The notes: generated by a model not told the origin, from the sequence alone. Counted from the stretch's first letter, positions 11,314 through 22,670 are shown. The stretch: 64,000 nucleotides of DNA from Papaver somniferum (GCF_003573695.1 NW_020621936.1:10292001-10356000); one strand, 5' to 3'. Translations and numbers: made by a program.

Positions 11314-12552
11314 TGTTAGAGAATAGCTCGGTTGAACCCACCAAGCGTTGGTATGTCAAGTTTGGTTTTCATATTCTAGTGAATCAAAACTCAAGTTAAG
11401 AGGCGCTTGATTATGTACTAGAGTCAACTTCGTATATGTTAGCTTGAAAGTATTAGGATAATGAGACTTTACAAGTATTGCGAAGACTTGAAGAAGCAAG
11501 GAGCTACAACGATAACATCATCCTTCCACTTGAGGTTGGTGATATTTGACTTGAACTGTTTCATTCCCTAACATATCTTTCAAGTCGTGCATATTGGAAA
11601 AAAAACTGCGAAGCATGTTTGAACTCTAGATAGACATAGTATTAAGGAATACAATACGAGGTTTATTGCTTAACCATTAAACTTTGTAGATAAGACATCG
11701 CCATAATCATTTGAATGCTATTGTGATTATGTATGGGTATGAGGTGAGGATTTCATCCTAGGGAACAATGTTTTACATGTGTTCTAAGGAAGTAAGTTCA
11801 TAAACTTGTTTGTGAATCGAAAAGGAAATCGCCAGGCATTATTGGGATTGTTATTCATATCTTTTGAACATCCAATATGTGAGATTTAGTATAACCGTTC
11901 ATGACTTGTGTGTTCTTGGTGAAACTATTCACAAAGGCCTTACTTATATATTGGGATGACTTTTATTAGTGAAACCGATCTTAAGTAATCATCTGAGATG
12001 ATATGATCGAGTTTGTGTTTTGTGTCTGACCAAATCTAGGTAAAGGGGAACTGATCCTAGTAAGAGGTGCAATACATCACAAAGGGGAATTTATCCTTGT
12101 ATGAGGTGTTGCAGGTTTATAACAGAAAGGGGAACCGATCCTATGGACATGTGTAACACATATAAGTTAGATACCATATATATGTGGGGAACCGATCCTA
12201 GTACCTAGTCAACCGAATTTTGGAAAGCTAGTGTGACTAAGCACAATACTCACATGGAAGGTAGAACCAAAACTTTTTTTGGCAGAACCGTTAAACCCAT
12301 GATTTGTGATTGAATGTTATTTGATCAATCGCATAGTTCTTGAAAGTCAGATGAACCAATTCTAAACTTGTTTGGAAGTGTGGAAAATCGGCTTCAAGGT
12401 TGTAAGTATGAAAGAGGACTTATAAAGTAAGGATGTCGACATACTTTGAACACGTGGTGTGAATGTTTGTTATTTAATTGTTCAAAGTTATTCTTTAATA
12501 CAGATTGCTAATCGAAATATTGGGTGAGGTTGTTAGACCCCCCGCATTTTCA
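11314..12552 (+). repeat. Related Copia LTR, copy G2, internally shortened
   Basis: It begins TGTTAGAGAATAGCTCGG and its first ~600 bp repeat the start of G1. It ends at 12552 with GCTAATCGAAATATTGGG and a CATTTTCA terminus. A cluster of GGGGAACCGATCCTA-like words occurs at about 12050-12200. No initiator-Met primer-binding site follows, and I found no matching 5-bp duplication (TATTT before, CATAG after). Confidence 0.65.
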
Positions 12553-13396
12553 CATAGCCTCTAAAAGACTAACAATCTCACAGATCTACAAAAGTTTTCA
12601 CAAAAACGCACTCACAAAATGTTAAAACTTTTGTTTTGTACTAAAACACATTTTTCGACAAAGTACTCTTCGATATGAGTACCTCTGAGTACTGAGGAAT
12701 CTCAGCGAGAATTTAAGGAAGCAAAAATCTTTTCAAGCATTTAATACCCCGTTTTTCGAAAAGATCTGGTACCTTTTTTAATTATTTTCAATATTTAAGG
12801 TTGTTTTCTCCAAGGCTGCCATAAAAAAGTCAGCACCTGTCTTTCCAAGACGTCATTTCAGTATTTTTTCTGAAAAATCTGCTTAGCCATCTTCTGTGTC
12901 AGAGCATTAATTGCTAATTTTGACGAAGGCACCCGGGTAACAGATTTTTGTCGTTTTTCTGTGACCGCAGGATAACAAAAGCCGAAGGCATGCAGAAACC
13001 AAGTGATGTACCACCAAGATCACGACCAACAGTTACACGAGGAAGATATCAAAAGCCATCTCAAGCGAATCAAAGAACGGAAGCAGAGGACGGGAATGTG
13101 AAATCGTAAGAAGAACGATTGCTAACAAACCACCTATTCCTTCTGAAGGGATGGGGAAAACATCGGAAGCTCAACCACATTACGTCATGCCGTTATCGAA
13201 GTATCCCACCATTACAAAGCCACATGCGGCAAACACAGGGTTACCCAGAACCTCAGCTCCTACATGACGAGGGTTGGGAAACCTAAATCCAATCTAGCTT
13301 GATCCCGACGCTCCGATCATAGAATAAGGAGTGGATGACTCTGAGGATCCGGTCGACAACACTCCTCAGGTTGGTTGAATCCACAACGATGAGCAA
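12553..13396 (+). other. Leader or upstream region of gypsy element B
   Basis: No LTR of B was identified. A short frame begins at 12991 with MQKPSDVPPRSRPTVTRGR and soon stops; it may be the degraded N-terminus of gag. The polypyrimidine-rich TTTCTGTGACCGCAG at about 12957-12971 could be a 3' splice site, since some Tat-lineage elements contain an intron, but this is a guess. Confidence 0.4.
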
Positions 13397-14741
13397 ATGG
13401 CAGCACAAGTAGCAGCTTTGCTACTACAAAACAAGGAACACAAGGATGCCATGCACGAGATGGCCCAGGAGAACCAGAACCTAAAAGATATGCTGGATGT
13501 GCAGATCGAAGGTTCCCAAACTCACCCTCCGTTAAAGAGGCGTGAGAACAGAGCTATCTCAGGAAGACGAAGGGTGGATCTTAACCCACCAAAGGCTAAC
13601 CCACCTAAGGGAACCAGGAGAACACACCGCGGTCTAGACGAGACGGATTCAACCTACAAGCCCCCTCAATCCTACTATGATGAGGTATTTTCCAGAGATG
13701 CTCACAATGTGAACATGGTTATGGAGCAAATGGAGAAGATGCAGAAAGGAATACAAGGGATGAAAACCGGCCACGCAGGCGCGAGGGTAGAAGAAGTACT
13801 CCATGAAGCGACAACATCTCCGTTGTATTTCCGCATTTTGAGGGAGCCCATCCCTGCGAAATGCGCGGTACCTGCGTTTCAGACCTACAATGGTACCTCT
13901 GATCCTGCAGCCCACTTACGATACTACACTCGTGTCCTTGCCCATTGGGAAAGAGATGAGGTAGTACTTTGTGGGTAATTTCCTGCAAGCTTGACATGAT
14001 CAGCATTGGCGTGGTATGGCAATGTACCAACAATCTCAATTGACTCTTTTGAGCAATTGTCTACGGTATTCTTGGAGACATACATGTACAAAAAATCAAC
14101 AAAGTCAAGGTTAGATAGGATATTTGCTTTAGCTATCGGACCCTGGGAAACATTGATGCAGTAGACAGACAGGTGGCAGAAGACGTACCAAGCAATTGGA
14201 AAAGTCAATCCATAAATTAACATTAATTGCTATAAGTACGGACTTGATAGAACCTCAGCTATGATCTTCACAACAGAGCCCTTGATTCCAAAGGAAAGGT
14301 CAGGGTTATCCAAGACTGCTACATCAGACTCGAAAAAATCCATAAGTACAACCCAGTGCACAAGCAAAGACAACAACAGGTCCGCAACGAACCAACTCTC
14401 TGGAACCAATTCCGGAGATACCTAAGAGGTAAAACGAGACGGGGGGCAGAACCAACTCTCGAGACAAAAGATCAAAATACAAAGATGGTACAGTCAGAGG
14501 AAAAGGAAGAGATGAGTTTGTAGATAAGATCTACACAAAGCTAAATACTACATTCTCCCACATCCTAAGCAAGGAAGGAGCGAAGCCGAGCTTTCCTTAC
14601 CCTAACACTAGGGGAAAGCAACCAGAGAAAACGAAGGAGGCTAAGGAGTACCGCGAGTACCATCAGTACTATGGCCATACAACTGATACATGCTATCACC
14701 TAAGGAACACAATTCATAGATTCATAGACGAAGGCATATTC
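13397..14741 (+). pseudogene. gag: Element B gag (Ty3/gypsy, Tat-like), frameshifted
   Basis: Gag forms the virus-like particle of the retrotransposon. The open part (13397-13978, 193 codons) has an N-terminal coiled-coil-like stretch (AAQVAALLLQNKEHKDAMHE) and the start of the retrotransposon gag domain, AFQTYNGTSDPAAHLRYYTR. After a stop or frameshift at about 13975 the gag domain continues in another frame with SALAWYGNVP and SIDSFEQLS (about 14000-14060) and then IFALAIGPWETL. Near the 3' end (14646-14741) EYHQYYGHTTDTCYHLRN corresponds to the zinc-knuckle position, but the first cysteine is lost. Several stops lie between 14230 and 14640. This is a decayed gag directly upstream of the protease and RT pieces of the same element. 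Confidence 0.7.
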
Positions 14742-15236
14742 ATGGAGTACGTACAGATACAACCGGCCGAAACTGAGGTGGCCCCGAAGAAAAGGATAGA
14801 ATTACCTCAGGACGACAAATACATCAACATGATCACCTTCTCCAGCGGAGTTCAAGAAGAACTGCTCGAAGACATCCTCAAGTTAGCTCGAAACAGAAGA
14901 AATCTAGAAACCCACGAGGTGTTCAATCTAAGCGGACCACCTACTAGCACTTGGGAAGAATGGATGGCCACACAATTAACATTCTCTACAGAAGATGTCA
15001 ATCAGGAGGTCAAAATACACAACAATCCACTTGTGATCACTCTTCCAATACATGGATGGAACGTTACGAAGGTCCTCGTTGACGAGGGCAGCTCGTTAAA
15101 TGTATTGTTTTACGAACCCTACCTACGCATAGGTTTGACAGCGGAGCAGATGGATTCTTCCACTTGCACAATATACGGTTTCAATGGAGCAGTCTCTAGA
15201 CCAAAAGGAGAAATCGTCTTGCAGGTACGTGCATGA
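14742..15236 (+). pseudogene. Element B aspartic protease domain
   Basis: The frame of 164 codons follows the zinc-knuckle remnant and carries VTKVLVDEGSSLNVLFYEPY at about residues 107-126. This is the retropepsin active-site region, with D-E-G where D-T/S-G is usual in active enzymes, as often seen in Tat-type elements. The segment INMITFSSG before it and the IYGFNG downstream fit the same family. The frame stops at 15236, where the polyprotein should continue into RT. The role would be cleavage of the Gag-Pol polyprotein; this copy is broken. Confidence 0.7.
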
Positions 15237-15648
15237 CCCTTATTAACCAATACAAGGTTTTGTATAGTGGAAGCACCTTCGCCCTATAATGTAATCATGG
15301 GAAGACTATGAGTCCATAGATTACGAGGAACAACTTCGACATATCATCAGTACCTTCGATTCCCTACAACCATGGGTGAAATTGAAATCAAAGGTGACCA
15401 GCAAGACGCAAGGCTATGCAATCTAGCAGAGGTAAGACTCAACGAAGAAAGAGCTGCTGCCCAACAACACGAAAGAAAAAGACGAAAGGCAAACAACAAA
15501 GAAGTGAAGGACAGAAACCTTCTTAGTACCCAAAGCCATCTCAGTTACGGAGACAAGCACCTCCGTCACTCTAGGGGCGAACATCTCTTCCAAATGACAA
15601 TTACAGAAAAGCACTTCTCAACATCCTCAGAAACAAACCTTCTCACCG
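15237..15648 (+). other. Element B protease-RT linker, stop-ridden
   Basis: This stretch joins the protease and RT frames. Short open pieces (for example 15372-15722, with many E, R and K residues) look like the low-complexity linker of Tat-type polyproteins. No domain is recognised. Confidence 0.45.
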
Positions 15649-16831
15649 GTGGAACCAACAAACAAAATCAACATCGGAACGGAGGCGGAGCCAAAAATGA
15701 TCAACATCGGAATTTTACTTGAAAAGGAAGAGGAGATGCAACTAAAAAGGCTACTAAGGGACTACGCAGATGTCTTTGCGTGGTCAATGGAAAACATGCC
15801 TAGAATTGACCCGAATTTGGTCTCCCACTACCTTCGGCTCAAACCAAAAATACCGCCATTCAAGCAACGCATCCGTAAGGTGGCAGACATCTACCAAGAA
15901 GCGGTAGAAAAGGAGTTACAAAAGTTATTAACCGCGAGGTTCATATGTGAAGTCACGTATCCCACGTGGATATCCAACATGGTGATTTCCCAAGAAGAAC
16001 GGAGGCGTACGCATTTGCATCGACTTTAGAAATCTCAACAAAGCGTGCCCAAAAGACAGCTACCCGCTGCCAAACATTGACCAACTAGTCAATGCAACCG
16101 AAGGTCACCAGAGGCTATCCTTCATGGATGGATACTCAGGTTACAACCAAATCGCCCCTGCAGAAGAAGACCAAGAGCATATTGCGGTCTTTACCCCACG
16201 AGGCTTGTATTGTTATACAAGGATGCCTTTTTTACTAAAGAATGCGGGGGCAACATTCCAGCGATTGGTAGACAAAATATTTAATCCGTGGATAGGAAAG
16301 ATATTGGAGGTCTACGTGGACGATATGCTTGTCAAAAGCAAAGAGGCGAAAAACCACCTGTCAGATCTAAGGGAAATATTCAAAGCCATGAGAAACTTTC
16401 ACATGAAGGTGAATCCGGAGAAATGCACATTCAGAGTAACCTCAGAAAAATTCTTGGGATACTTGGTAACTAAGCGAGGAATAGAAGTGGACCCTGAAAG
16501 GGTCAGAGCAATAATGGAAATGCCATCTCCACAAACACTAAAAGGAGTACAAAAGCTAAATGAAATCTTAACTTCCATGGGAATATTCATAGCAAGATCA
16601 TCAGATAAATTCAAAGCATTTTTCAATACACTAAGGAAAGGAAGCAGGTTCATGTGGACCACGGAATGCGAGCAAGCTTTTCAAAAGATCAAAGAATACT
16701 TGGCTTCAGTACCTATCCTACAGAAGCCGGATCCAGGTGAGGTACTCACCTTGTACTTAGCAGCAACAACCTACGCTATGAGCGCAGTATTAGTACGAGA
16801 CCAAGGACAAGGAGAAAAGCCCATATACTAC
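15649..16831 (+). pseudogene. pol: Element B reverse transcriptase and start of RNase H
   Basis: The RT lineage is Ty3/gypsy. The first frame (15649-16029) gives YADVFAWSMENMPRIDP and PFKQRIRKVADIYQEAVEKE. A one-base shift at about 15990 leads into CIDFRNLNKACPKDSYPLPN, then FMDGYSGYNQI, TPRGLYCYTRMPF and the catalytic YVDDMLVKSK (16124-16855 frame). VTKRGIEVDPERVRAI and the RNase H entry (LYLAATTYAMSAVLVRDQG) follow. The reading frame reaches GEKPIYY, and the next codons are the LTR of element C, which begins at 16832. The same frame resumes at 63792. The motif combination fits the Tat lineage. At least one frameshift makes this copy inactive. Confidence 0.85.
16827..16831. repeat. Element C target-site duplication, left copy (ACTAC)
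   Basis: ACTAC lies directly before the C LTR start and is repeated at 63787-63791. Both copies fall in the same codons (Tyr-Tyr) of element B's RNase H. Confidence 0.9.
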
Positions 16832-17033
16832 TGGTGGTGGTGGTTTTTAGCTTAGGGTTAAAATCGTAAAACTGTACATCCGACATGACGTCACTAGGAC
16901 CATTAGTACATTTATTGAATCAATCACCATGCTTACGTAAGAATTACCGGGGTACCTTTTTTCTACACGGGTCATGTTCTACGACAGAACCCTTAACATT
17001 GACTAACATCTCCTAAACCCTAATTCTCATTCT

Positions 17034-17630
17034 ACCGCGCCAAGGCATGCCAACCATGCCAGCCGTACCACTGTGCCAATGGCAAACCATGCCATCCACA
17101 TCTACCGCGCCAAGGCATGCCAACCGTGCCAGCCGCACCACTGTGCCAATGGCAAACCGTGCCAGCCACATCCGCGCCAAGGCATGCCAACCATGCCAGC
17201 CGCACCACTGTGCCAATGGCAAACCGTGCCAGCTACATCTACCGCGCCAAGGAATGCCAACCATGCCAGCCACACCATTGTGCCAATGACAAACCGTTCC
17301 AACCACATCCGCGCCAAGGCATGCCAGCCGCACCACTGTGCCAATGGAAAACCATGCCAGCCACATCTACCACGCCAAGGCATGCCAACCATGCCAGCCG
17401 CACCACTGTGCCAATGGCAAACCGTGCCAACCACATCTATTGCGCCAAGGCATGCCAACCATGCCAATCGCACCACTGTGCTAATGGCAAACCATGTCAG
17501 CCACATCTACCGCGCAAAGGCATGCCAACCATGCCAGCTGCACCACTGTGCCAATGGAAAACCATGCCAGCGACATTTACCGCGCCAAGGCATGCCAACC
17601 ATGCTAGCCGCACCATACGCCAATGGCATG
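17034..17630 (+). repeat. ~68-bp minisatellite in the C 5' LTR (about 9 units)
   Basis: Units begin near 17034, 17108, 17172, 17240, 17306, 17368, 17440, 17509 and 17578, each with a CCGCGCCAAGGCATGCC-like start followed by CCAGCCGCACCACTGTGCC. Unit length varies from 62 to 74 bp. Stop codons are rare in several frames, which creates long spurious reading frames. The same array occurs at 31048-31700 in the 3' LTR. Confidence 0.85.
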
Positions 17631-17784
17631 CCAAACCCTTGGCCCCACCATGCCAAGCCAACCGCACCTTGCCTTGGCCCTAACCATGCTAGCCGCACCA
17701 TGCGCCAGTGGCATGACCAAACACTTGGCCCCACCATGCCAAACGTCCGCGCCATTTGCCTTGGCCCCATGCCATGCTGGCCTT

Positions 17785-18440
17785 CCCTTCACGACAGCTA
17801 AAACAAAGGCCTGCAACAATCAACGACCATCTTTCAATATTGGGAGCGAATCCTAGCCGTCCAAGGTCGCCAGCCAACGCATGGCAACCTTTGGCCCAAA
17901 CCCTAGTTTGGTCACGCCCAAACCACGCCAAGGCATGCCACGCCAATCACCTTGCCGCGCCTAATCTATGCCATGCTGGCCTTCCTTTCACGACAGCTAA
18001 AACAAAGGTCTGCAACAATCAATGACCATCTTTCAATCTTGGGAGAAAATCCTAGCCGTCCAAGGTCGCCAGCCAACGCATGGCAACCTTTGGCCCAAAC
18101 CCTAGTTTGGTCACCCCCAAACCACGCCAAGGCATGTCGCGCCAATCACCTTGCAACGCCAACCACCTTGTCGCGCCTAACCCATGCCATGATGGCCTTC
18201 CCTTCACGGCAGCTAAAACAAAGGCATGCAACAATCAACGACTATCTTTCAATCTTGGGAGAAAATCCTAGTCGTCCAAGGTCGCCAGCCAACGCATGGC
18301 AACCTTTGGCCCAAACCCTAATTTGGTCACGCCCAAACCACGCCAAGGTAATGCCGCGCCATGTCACCTTGCCGCGCCAACTACCTTGCGCCAATCAGAG
18401 GCATGCGTCCATCTACGATCATCTTTTCATCCCAGGAGCA
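17785..18440 (+). repeat. ~200-bp tandem repeat in the C 5' LTR (about 3 units)
   Basis: Units share GCTAAAACAAAGG, CTGCAACAATCAACGACC, ATCCTAGCCGTCCAAGG and GCCAACGCATGGCAACC, recurring at about 17797, 17997 and 18210. The corresponding array of the 3' LTR is at 47606-48180. The target of element D (CCTGC) lies in the first unit, at 17810-17814. Confidence 0.75.
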
Positions 18441-18751
18441 AATCCTAGCCATCCAAGGTCGCCAGCCAACGCATGGTAACCTTTGGCCCAAACACCATAC
18501 CCTAGTTTGGTCACGCCCAAACACTTGGCCCCACCGTGCCAAACGTCTGCTCCATGGACTTGGCCCCACCATACCAAGCCATCCGCGTCACCTTGCCTTG
18601 GCCCCACAACGCCAAACAACCGCGCCATGGCCTTGGTACCCCCATGCCAAGCCATCCGCGCCACATGCCAAGACTGTCCTTTCCATTTGCCTTGGTCCCA
18701 TGCCATGCTGGCCTTCCCTATGCGGCTACCAAAACGAAGGCGTGCGATAAT

Positions 18752-18756
18752 CAACG
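18752..18756. repeat. Element A target-site duplication, left copy (CAACG)
   Basis: CAACG precedes the LTR start TGTTATAG and is repeated at 25750-25754. The unoccupied target survives at 48524-48528 in the 3' LTR of C. Confidence 0.92.
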
Positions 18757-19378
18757 TGTTATAGAATAGCTCGGTCAACCTCTTAGTTGTGGGTGAGATC
18801 AGCTAAGGGAATCAAGTACGTAGTATCCTGCTGGGATCAGAGGCGTAGGGGTACAACTGTACCTTATATCAGTGGGAGACTGATAGGGGTTCAACTATAG
18901 TCCAGTCCGAAGTTAGTTTGCAGTAGGCTAGTGTCTGTAGCGGCTTAATACAATGTGTATTCAATCTGGACTAGGTCCCATGGTTTTTCTGCATTTGCGG
19001 TTTCCTCGTTAACAAAACTTCTGGTGTATGTGTTATTTCTTTTCCGCATTATACTTTATATAATTTAAATAATATAGGTTGTGCGTTAAGATCATCAACT
19101 TCTCTAATCCAACCTTTGGTTGTTGATTGTAGTTGATTGATCCTTGGACATTGGTCTTTGGTACCGTCCAAGTTATCTCTCTTTGATAAAGACTCGCAGA
19201 TTTCTAATTGCTTGAGTAAGGATGAAATCGAGAGATTGAGATAATAACTCCTTGAGATACTTTTTATCTAGATTGAGTCTGACTGTCTAGTTGATTCTCT
19301 AGCAAAGTATTTCGGAGTTTGTCCATACAGATTGCTAAGCGAAATATTGGGTGGTGTTGTTAGACCCCCGCTTTTTCA
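18757..19378 (+). repeat. Element A 5' LTR with a large internal deletion
   Basis: It begins TGTTATAGAATAGCTCGG and ends CCCCCGCTTTTTCA. After CGGTCAACCTC it jumps to the sequence found at 25154 of the 3' LTR (TTAGTTGTGGGTGAG). The U3 part, including the TATA region, is lost, so this LTR should not be able to start transcription. Confidence 0.88.
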
Positions 19379-19380
19379 AT

Positions 19381-19392
19381 TGGTATCAGAGC
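19381..19392 (+). other. Element A primer-binding site (initiator tRNA-Met)
   Basis: TGGTATCAGAGC, two bases after the 5' LTR, is the standard plant primer site complementary to the 3' end of initiator tRNA-Met. It is shared by most plant Copia elements. Confidence 0.9.
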
Positions 19393-19442
19393 AGGCAAAC
19401 ACGTTAAAGACCTTATAAGTCTGTGTTTGTAGCGATCTGATT

Positions 19443-20889
19443 ATGTACGAGTCTATCTCTGATAACGTTCCAATTCAGAAAACACCAGATAATTCTGAAA
19501 GCTTCGTTTTACCTGAGAGAACCGTCACATCTAGGTCAATATCCAAACATTCTCTTAATGTAGAATCTGTTGAAGTCTGGGAAACACACCTAGAAGAACA
19601 GTTGGATGAACTCTCTGATGAAGGTGATTCAGATATTGATAGAGACGTTGATGAGGAAGTCTCGGAGTATGTTAAGCTTTTGAATTCATTGGAAAAGAAA
19701 AAGATGACAACCTCTCATGTCACACCTTTTTAGACTAATCTCTGTCGTACAAACAAGAAATTGAGAAGATGTTACGTGGGTGTTTATGTTTCGAATCGTT
19801 CTAACGAATCGATCCTCAAGGATTCTGAGGAAAACCTACGTATGAAGTCACTTAAATGTGATAATCTTTATCAAAAGTATTTCGTGTTAGAAGAAAAACT
19901 TGCAACCCAACAAGCAAGTTTTGATGACAGAGAAAGCGTTTTTTCGCTCGAAAAAATATCTTGAGGCTGATTTAGTTGCTGCTCTTGATAAAATCAAGAT
20001 GTTGGAAGATGACTTGAAAAAGTTCAATACTAGTTCAAGCAAATTAACCACTATGCTAGGAGAAATTAAAAATCATCATGATACACGAGGATTGAGCTAT
20101 AAGGGAATAAATGCTCCAAATATTAGCAAAGAGGTGAAAATTTTCAAGGCTAGTGATTCTTCTCAACAAAAGGTTTCCACTGATGTCAAAAGTGAAATAC
20201 CTTCACCGGCAGTTAAGGTTTAAAAGAGAAAAGTATATCAACCTCCCAAGTCAGCACACATGGATCGAGGTAAGAACATTCCTTATGTTTGCCACTATTG
20301 TGGGAATAAAGGTCACCTGGAAAGGAGATGTCGTTTCCGTATAAGGAATGAAAAACTTCATGATGTTCTTGTTTGGGAATCACAAGAAGTTGTGAAACCA
20401 AGATCATACGTTAAGACTGATCCTCTTAACATTACAGGTTGTAACTGTCCAACCTTTAGGCAAAGGAATCAGTGCTGTGATAAACCTAGATTTGCCTATA
20501 AACGTCATACGAATCCTTTTCACAATCGTAATGATTATCAAAAGGATAACTTCGTAAAGACGAAGACAAGATCCTATGCTCCCAATTGGAGAAAGACTAA
20601 CTTGAAAAAGAATAGTCAATCCAATTCTCTTTCAAGAAATCTTGAAGAAAGTAATGGGAAGAAGGTTTCGGTTGTTCCTAAACACATTCAGAAGTGGGTA
20701 CCAAAGAAATCCAATGATCTTCCAGAAAATTCCATGACTATGGAGAAGGCAGTATCCATGATGTTGGAACTTAACAAAGTTTTTAGAAAAATGGAATTGG
20801 ATGTGAAAGGTTTTAAAAGCGATCTCTTTCATGATAATCCAAAGGTCACTTTTGATGAGCAAGACTTTGCTCATCCCAACACAACTTGA
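19443..20889 (+). pseudogene. gag: Element A gag with coiled coil and zinc knuckle
   Basis: Four open pieces form one degraded gag. The frame starts at 19443 with MYESISDNVPIQK and has an acidic stretch DELSDEGDSDIDRDVDEE. A TAG at 19731 interrupts it, and the same frame continues to about 19950 (CDNLYQKYFVLEEKLATQ). A one-base slip in the T- and A-rich run near 19940-19965 moves it to the frame of KYLEADLVAALDKIKML, a coiled-coil-like segment. After a TAA at 20221 the same frame gives YVCHYCGNKGHLERRCRF at about 20284-20337, a CX2CX4HX4C zinc knuckle. Near the end comes HIQKWVPKK, like the KxWVPK end of SIRE-type gag. Gag packages element RNA; here it is broken. No pol follows. Confidence 0.8.
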
Positions 20890-21959
20890 TTGTGTTGTTT
20901 GTGCATCCTCACCAAGAAATGCCCTGTTATGTATACGGTGAGGGAAGCACAAGAACTGGGGCACACATATTATGTTCGGGAAGGCTATAGAATTCAATTG
21001 AATTCCTCTACAAAGGTATGTCTATAAACTTGAGCAAGATTTGTGTTTTTATTTCTTAGAATACTTATAATGATCTTTCTTATCGTTCATTTCTACCTAA
21101 CTTGATCTGTGTTTAAGGTTCTTAAGTGTTCAGGTTTGAAAATAGTAGTTCGGGATGTTTGGACTTCATGGTATACATTCCAGGGATGCATACCATCATG
21201 AAAAATAAAAATCCAGGGGTTTAAATTCGCGGACTTGAAAAAAAAAATCGTTTGCAAACCCATATGGATATTTGCCTGTAGACGTCGATTTTCGGTAAAC
21301 TTGTTTTGGCCGTAATTTCTTCGTATGAACTCGGAATGACCTCATTCTTTTTGCATTCTCTTTATTTTTGAATTCTCTTCAAAATGGAGATGAGAAACCT
21401 TGAATTTGGATGAGTTAAGATGTGCATTACGAGTTTGTCTTGATGCCTATGAAACTTCTTATGAGAATTTATTCTTGTTTTTGAAGAATTACTAGAGTTT
21501 GGAATAGAAATTATTGTGATTACACATAGCTATGTCCAACGTTTTCATCTTCATGTTTCTAGATTTATTGGTTTTAAATTCTAAAAATATTTGGAGGATG
21601 ATTGTTATTGCAGTATTTTAATGGTTGTTATATGGCAATATTTTTATGGGATATGTATTGTTTGCGTCCGTGAACTTGAAGGTCCCATATGTTATCAAAA
21701 GTAAAGTCGTTCATGATCGGTATTCGTTTATTGGTTTAAGAACGAATGGACTTTTGACAAATACAAAAGTTAAGCCTATGCAATCATGTATTTGATGGAA
21801 AATAGGATAAAATCGTTTGTTTTACAAGGATAAAGTATATTATTTCACTTTGTGAAGCAAAGATAAAATCGATCCTTGTATGTTATCCACGATTTTGGTC
21901 TTTATTGATCTATATTATGAAAAACCGTGAAGGATCCATTATGTGTCTTATGTCGAGCA
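20890..21959. other. Element A internal region without coding signal
   Basis: After gag the pol genes expected in a Copia element are absent. The stretch is T-rich with stops in every frame, and I recognise no domain. Confidence 0.6.
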
Positions 21960-22480
21960 CCTTACAACTAAGTCGATTTTCCTTAGCTTTGTTGGTTGTT
22001 CCGTAAGATGCTATATGTTGAGCATTTGAAACTAAATTAATCGACTAGTTTGGTTATTTAGTTTGTACTCCATAAGTTTTCTTTCTTTCTTATGCTGAGT
22101 ACATGTACGATTAAGGTTGTCACCTTATTTGATGAACTTAATCGGGGTTCCATAAGTTCTCTTGTGTTGAGCCCAAAATAATTAAAATTATTACCTTGGT
22201 GATTAGTTTGGTTATTTGTATTCCGATTAGATTAATTATAGGTTCTCTTGTAATTAATCTAGTTGAGTTTTCATATATTCCACAAGCTCTTGTGTTGAGT
22301 ATATGAACGGCTACACTATCATGATCTATTGGTTAATGTAGTCGTGTATTCCATAAGGTTTACCTTATGTTGAGTACTTGAACGATTTTGTTAGTCATCT
22401 CCGTATGATTGACTTAGTCGTAGCTTCGTAAGTTTACTTATGTTAAGAACTTTCAATTAAATTGATCACTTTTGTGGTTT
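21960..22480. repeat. Degenerate hairpin repeats upstream of the A polypurine tract
   Basis: A loose ~75-100-bp unit recurs with the order T(T/A)CC(A/G)TAAG, then CTTATGTTGAGTA, then AACGATT. Some units fold on themselves: CATAAGGTTTACCTTATG at about 22353-22370 has 7-bp perfect arms, and CATAAG...CTTATG occurs at about 22071-22094. Units are near 22001, 22068, 22148, 22278, 22351 and 22424. Confidence 0.55.
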
Positions 22481-22649
22481 TGATTTAGTTGTATTTTCCA
22501 ATTGAATTAATCATGGGTTTACTTGTGGTTAATTTGGTTGTGTTTTGGATATAAAAGATCATTCTTTTGATTTTTGGTGTCCAAATAAATCCTTCTTTTC
22601 TTTTGAAATTAAGGTCGCTCATGTTGTTCTCTTGGGAATGACATCAAAT

Positions 22650-22670
22650 GGGGGGGGGGGGGGGGGGGGG
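22650..22670 (+). repeat. Run of 21 guanines
   Basis: The homopolymer sits inside the internal region of A. The related inverted copy has only five C at the same place (about 8799-8803). It could be slippage expansion or an assembly error, and it can form quadruplex DNA. Confidence 0.9.

Larger units (their letters stand above)
16832..18756 (+). repeat. Element C 5' LTR, first part
   Basis: It starts TGGTGGTGGTGGTTTTTAGC, where the 3' LTR at 30848 has TGTTGATGGTGGTTTTTAGC. It contains a ~68-bp minisatellite and a ~200-bp repeat and is interrupted by element A at 18757. The last five bases (18752-18756) are the duplicated target of A. Confidence 0.88.

Noticed and set aside
13649..14223. Minus-strand frames opposite element B gag
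   Set aside because: They are shadows of the gag frame without motifs, start context or splice sites.
17073..17801. Long open frames (up to 242 codons) in the C LTR on both strands
   Set aside because: They run through a 62-74-bp tandem repeat and exist in several frames at once; this is a composition effect, not a gene.
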